A stretch of 64,000 nt of DNA from the NCBI GenBank assembly GCA_027486655.1, contig JAIXOR010000052.1, positions 1 through 64,000 on the forward strand. The letters run 5' to 3'. The DNA comes from Verrucomicrobiaceae bacterium (GTDB lineage Bacteria; Verrucomicrobiota; Verrucomicrobiia; Verrucomicrobiales; Akkermansiaceae). The translations under genes and the position numbers were made by a program. Position 1 is the stretch's first letter. Each line of letters starts with the position of its first letter. Shown here piece by piece: positions 61,141-64,000 of this stretch. The notes below the pieces were generated by a model, which saw nothing but the letters and a program-made list of their open reading frames with translations, was not told the origin of the DNA and ran no database searches.

Positions 61141-63141
61141 ATGATGAGATTCTCCCCCATTCTCCTCGCCGGCTGGCTGGCCGCACTGACGCCCGCTTTC
61201 GCTGCCTTCAGCGACGGCTCGCTCGATCCCGCCTTCTCCGGCGATGGTCTCGTGCAGACGGATTTCGGCAATGGCCTCGCAGATCAGGTGTTGGCGGTGG
61301 CGGTGCAGCCTGATGGAAAAACCGTGGCCGCAGGGCATTCCGTGGTTTCTGGGAGATATCAGGTGGCGCTCGCCCGCTACACCGTGGACGGCTCCCTGGA
61401 CGCCACCTTCGGCACCGGCGGGCGGATCCGGATCGATGTGGGCCCCGACAACGACGCGGCGCACGCCGTGGCCGTGCAGCCGGACGGAAAGATCGTCATC
61501 GCCGGATACACTTACACCACCGGGTTCGAGTTTCTCGTGATGCGGTTCACCGCGGCGGGAGCGCTGGACGCCACCTTCGGCACGAATGGCAAAGTGACCA
61601 CCGCGCTCTCATCCACGGTGAACCGCGCGACGGCGCTGGCCCTGCAGCCGGACGGAAAAATCGTGGTGGCGGGTTTAGCCAACATCGCCGGCGGTCAGGA
61701 CTTTGTGGTCCTGCGCTACACTCCTTCCGGCGCGCTGGACACGACGTTCTCCGGCGACGGCATCGCTTTCACCAACCTCGGCGGCAGCACGGAACAGGCG
61801 ACTTCCGTGCTCCTGCAGCCGGACGGCAAAATCGTGGCCGCCGGATTCTCCAGTCAGGGCGCATGGTTGGACACGGCGCTGGTGCGCTACACGGATGCCG
61901 GGGCGCTGGACACCGGCTTCGGCACGTCGGGCAAGGCCATCATCTCCCTCTCACCGCAGGATGATGCCGCCTACGCGGCGGCACTTTCGCCCGAGGGAGG
62001 CATCCTGCTAACGGGCTCCATGCCCGGTGTGGGCGGCTACTCGGAATTGGTCATCGCCCGCTGCACCTCCAGCGGGGTGCTCGATACGGGATTTGCCGGC
62101 GGGGTTGGCCGCACTCGTGCTGCGGAACTCAATGCCTCCATGGTGGGGCGTGGTCTGGCGCTGCAGAGCGACGGGAAAATTCTCTTTGCGGGAAGTACCA
62201 CCAGCGGCGGTGGGCAGATTGTTACCGGCAGGCTGAATCCCGATGGTTCGGGGGTGGTGGATCTCACCTTCAGTGGCGGTGTCGTGAGGACACCTGTCGG
62301 TACGGGTGGAGCGGTGGGCTATGCGATGGCCCTGCATGCCGACGGTCGTGTGGCCGTGGCCGGAGTATCGAACAGCGCCAGCGGCGGCCCGGATTTCACC
62401 GTGGCCATGTACGGCGTGCCGCGCCCGGAAATCGCCGTTGCTGCGCCCGCCGGGCCGCTCACGGACGGCGCGGGCAGCGTCCCGCTTGGCGCTGCGCCTG
62501 CCGGATTCAGCGCCGCACCGGTGACATTCACCCTCACGAATCCCGGCACTGGTCCGCTGACGAATCTTGCAGTTACCAAAAGTGGTCCGGATGCGGCGGA
62601 GTTCACGCTGGGTGCTCTCAGTGCCACCACCATTGCCCCGGGCGGCAGTGCAACGTTCACCGCCACCTTTTCGCCAGCATCCGCGGGCGCGAAATCCGCC
62701 ACGCTGCAAATCGCCAGCAATGTCGATGGCGCGGCCAATCCCTTCGACATCGCCCTAACAGCCCGAACGCTCACCACCTCCGAAGACACCGATGGCGATG
62801 GGTTGAATGATTCCGCGGAATTCCGCCTCGTCGCGCTCGGATTCAACTGGCAAACCGCGCAGCCGGCTATGGTGCAGGTCTATCAGAACAGTGCCGCAGG
62901 CGCAGGCTTGTTCCGGCCGTCGCAGGTACAGGCTGTGGATCTCCGCACGCCTCGGCTGACGCGCCAGCCCGGCACGGATCTTTTCACGCTCGAATTCGGT
63001 CTCGACCGCTTGACCGAGTCCCCGCCGTATCGCGAGCCGATTCCGCTGCTCGCTCCGCAGACCACCATTGAAGAAGGTCGCTATCGGGTGCGCTTCCCCT
63101 CGCCCGGCGGTGCCACCGTGCTGCGCATGCCGTCGCCGTGA
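61141..63141 (+). CDS. Secreted delta-60 repeat protein with choice-of-anchor D C-terminus
   Basis: 666 residues. Signal peptide (cleavage near TPAFA). Seven repeats of about 55 residues, marked by G(S/A)LDxxFGxxG and VAVQPDGKIVVAG, form a predicted beta-propeller-like array (about 23-430). Then the same Ig-like domain, EDTDGDGLNDSAEF motif and C-terminal module found in the upstream protein. Delta-60 repeats are common in large surface proteins of this phylum, with unknown ligands. Probably co-transcribed with the upstream gene. Confidence 0.85.
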   Translation: MMRFSPILLAGWLAALTPAFAAFSDGSLDPAFSGDGLVQTDFGNGLADQVLAVAVQPDGKTVAAGHSVVSGRYQVALARYTVDGSLDATFGTGGRIRIDVGPDNDAAHAVAVQPDGKIVIAGYTYTTGFEFLVMRFTAAGALDATFGTNGKVTTALSSTVNRATALALQPDGKIVVAGLANIAGGQDFVVLRYTPSGALDTTFSGDGIAFTNLGGSTEQATSVLLQPDGKIVAAGFSSQGAWLDTALVRYTDAGALDTGFGTSGKAIISLSPQDDAAYAAALSPEGGILLTGSMPGVGGYSELVIARCTSSGVLDTGFAGGVGRTRAAELNASMVGRGLALQSDGKILFAGSTTSGGGQIVTGRLNPDGSGVVDLTFSGGVVRTPVGTGGAVGYAMALHADGRVAVAGVSNSASGGPDFTVAMYGVPRPEIAVAAPAGPLTDGAGSVPLGAAPAGFSAAPVTFTLTNPGTGPLTNLAVTKSGPDAAEFTLGALSATTIAPGGSATFTATFSPASAGAKSATLQIASNVDGAANPFDIALTARTLTTSEDTDGDGLNDSAEFRLVALGFNWQTAQPAMVQVYQNSAAGAGLFRPSQVQAVDLRTPRLTRQPGTDLFTLEFGLDRLTESPPYREPIPLLAPQTTIEEGRYRVRFPSPGGATVLRMPSP

Positions 63142-63370
63142 TCAAGAAGGCGTGCAGCTTGCAATGAGTTTTCGATCGGACTTTTCAGCTCAATCCGACG
63201 CTCCGTGGGGCGTGTGAGTTGGCGGGATTTTCGGGGCAGGGGTGGGGCATCGGCAAGGTGCATGTTGTGGCGATTGCCGAATTCGCTGGTCATGGGGGCT
63301 GTGGGTGTCTGGTTTTCAGTGGTTTGTGGAAGCAGGAATGCGGTTGGCCAGGTCGCGACGGAAGGTCGGG
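63142..63370. other. Region after the delta-60 protein
   Basis: No supported gene. Frames on both strands are open, partly because the tandem repeat beginning at 63371 keeps several frames open. Confidence 0.35.
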
Positions 63371-63685
63371 AAGCCGTGGCGGAGATCCGAGAGGGCGCTG
63401 TGCGTGCCTGAGGGGCGATTGCGAAGGCCTGAGGGGCGATTGCGGACGGCTGAGAGGCCGTTGCGGGTGGCTGAGGGGCGGTTGCAGGCGGTCGAGGAAC
63501 CGTTGCGGTTGTCCGAGATGGCGTTGCGGGACGCCGGGAAACCGTTGCAGGAGTCCGAGGTCCCGTTGCAGGAGTCCGAGGTCCCGTTGCAGCTGTCCGA
63601 AGTCCCGTTGCGGGAGGACGAGAGACTTTGGAGGCCGCTTGAAGCCGAGTTGCAGGCGTCTCCCACCGCCATTCGGCGGGCATGA
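63242..63685 (+). CDS. Possible heptad-repeat protein encoded by the tandem array
   Basis: 147-residue frame in which the repeats give heptads with Leu at a fixed position (PLQESEV, PLRLSEM), like a short coiled coil. The first 50 residues have no recognisable feature and no ribosome site is seen. It is only one of several open frames across the repeat, so it is a weak call. Confidence 0.25.
   Translation: MGHRQGACCGDCRIRWSWGLWVSGFQWFVEAGMRLARSRRKVGKPWRRSERALCVPEGRLRRPEGRLRTAERPLRVAEGRLQAVEEPLRLSEMALRDAGKPLQESEVPLQESEVPLQLSEVPLREDERLWRPLEAELQASPTAIRRA
63371..63660. repeat. 21-bp tandem repeat array (minisatellite), about 13 units
   Basis: The pentamer GTTGC (or ATTGC) recurs exactly every 21 nt at 63418, 63439, 63460, 63481, 63502, 63523, 63544, 63565, 63586 and 63607, and again at 63649. 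Units at 63544-63606 are almost identical. Because 21 is a multiple of three, all frames stay open. In the plus frame the unit reads as a heptad (SEVPLQE, AEGRLQA, SEMALRD), compatible with an amphipathic helix; minus-strand frames are equally open, so whether it is coding is unresolved. Confidence 0.9.
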
Positions 63686-63932
63686 CACAAGATGCTATCA
63701 CGATCCAGGAAGCGGCGCATGGCTGGAAAGATCGCATGACGATCAGCTCGGCCTGATAGATGAAACTTTGGAGAGATGCCAGAAGATTCCACACAGTGCC
63801 GATTTTGTGAGTTTTTATAAAAGCATCCACTTGATTCAAAAAACCAGCGGGCGGAAAAATCAGGCAAACCCGCTTGAGTAGGGCAGGCGGATTTCATTTC
63901 CTGCGAGCGATCCTTAAGCCGGGGGGCGACGG
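63686..63932. other. Lower-GC region after the tandem repeat
   Basis: The stretch 63760-63860 is less GC-rich than the window average (for example TTTATAAAAGCATCCACTTG). No gene or hairpin that I can support. Confidence 0.35.
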
Positions 63933-64000
63933 ATGACCACCGCCGCCCACTCGACGGACCAAGACCACAACTCGAAGTTTCGACTATCAGGACGGACTCC
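63933..64000 (+). CDS. Possible start of a gene running off the right edge
   Basis: ATG 63933-63935, after a G-rich GGGGGGCGACGG that might act as a ribosome site, opens a frame (MTTAAHSTDQDHNSKFRLSG) that continues to the end of the window. Only 22 codons are visible, so identity and reality cannot be judged. Confidence 0.25.
   Translation, partial: MTTAAHSTDQDHNSKFRLSGRT

Noticed and set aside
12195-62760. Apparent enrichment of TTA codons followed by G (TGTTAG)
   Set aside because: The count seen by eye is only slightly above what base composition predicts, and exceptions exist (TTA TCA in yceD).
63371-63660. CRISPR array
   Set aside because: Repeats are directly abutting 21-bp units without unique spacers, and no cas gene is nearby.

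Overview
The window is about 64% GC chromosomal DNA from what looks like a member of the Verrucomicrobia (PVC group, Verrucomicrobiaceae-like). The grounds are a Chlamydia-like, tyrosine-less ribonucleotide reductase, dnaA-dnaN adjacency, a GltX and a SucB of unusual layout, paired GH130/GT4 glycan genes, and secreted delta-60-repeat and choice-of-anchor proteins. The phylum is inferred from gene content, not from a search. I see no rRNA, tRNA, CRISPR array, prophage or transposase gene.

Layout. 1-3.6 kb: a ribonucleotide reductase locus on the minus strand (nrdB, then nrdA running off the edge), with a four-helix-bundle gene between inverted repeats inserted in the middle. 3.6-7.7 kb: an M42 peptidase, then yceD-rpmF, plsX and fabH (ribosome and lipid start-up). 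7.8-11.5 kb: a secreted protein, a glycogen branching enzyme and an SGNH esterase. 11.6-21.3 kb: a sodium/solute symporter, dnaA, dnaN, rhamnulokinase and, divergent from it, an MFS transporter translationally coupled to a TonB-dependent receptor. 21.3-31.2 kb: three copies of a palindromic repeat, gatB, a membrane protein, aroC, a divergent folP, HPr, ruvA, a hexuronate-type transporter, gltX and aroE. 31.2-39.1 kb: two related membrane-anchored proteins, the MeaB GTPase, a serine hydrolase, an SDR protein, a c-type cytochrome, a beta-barrel protein and an ABC ATPase. 39.2-44.3 kb: sucA, sucB and a disordered basic protein. 44.3-51.6 kb: a minus-strand glycan cluster (GT4 fusion, GH130 phosphorylase, nucleotidyltransferase, N-acetylhexosamine kinase, UDP-sugar epimerase), interrupted by a second four-helix-bundle cassette. 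51.7-57.5 kb: a ThuA protein and a complete MacA/MacB/TolC-type efflux operon. 57.6-64 kb: a glycine-rich membrane protein, two secreted proteins sharing a C-terminal module, and a 21-bp tandem repeat.

How it works together. Much of the window is housekeeping. The accessory theme is carbohydrate: uptake and use of rhamnose or pectin-derived sugars around dnaA-dnaN, and a cytoplasmic phosphorolysis and sugar-nucleotide pathway near 44-51 kb. The most unusual signals are the class Ic-like NrdB with Leu at the radical position, paired DnaA-box-like sites in front of nrdB, and two four-helix-bundle gene cassettes that each split a co-directional gene pair and are flanked by locus-specific inverted repeats made of short repeated words. 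Many leaders in the window lack a clear Shine-Dalgarno sequence, so several starts were chosen from conserved N-termini and are provisional.
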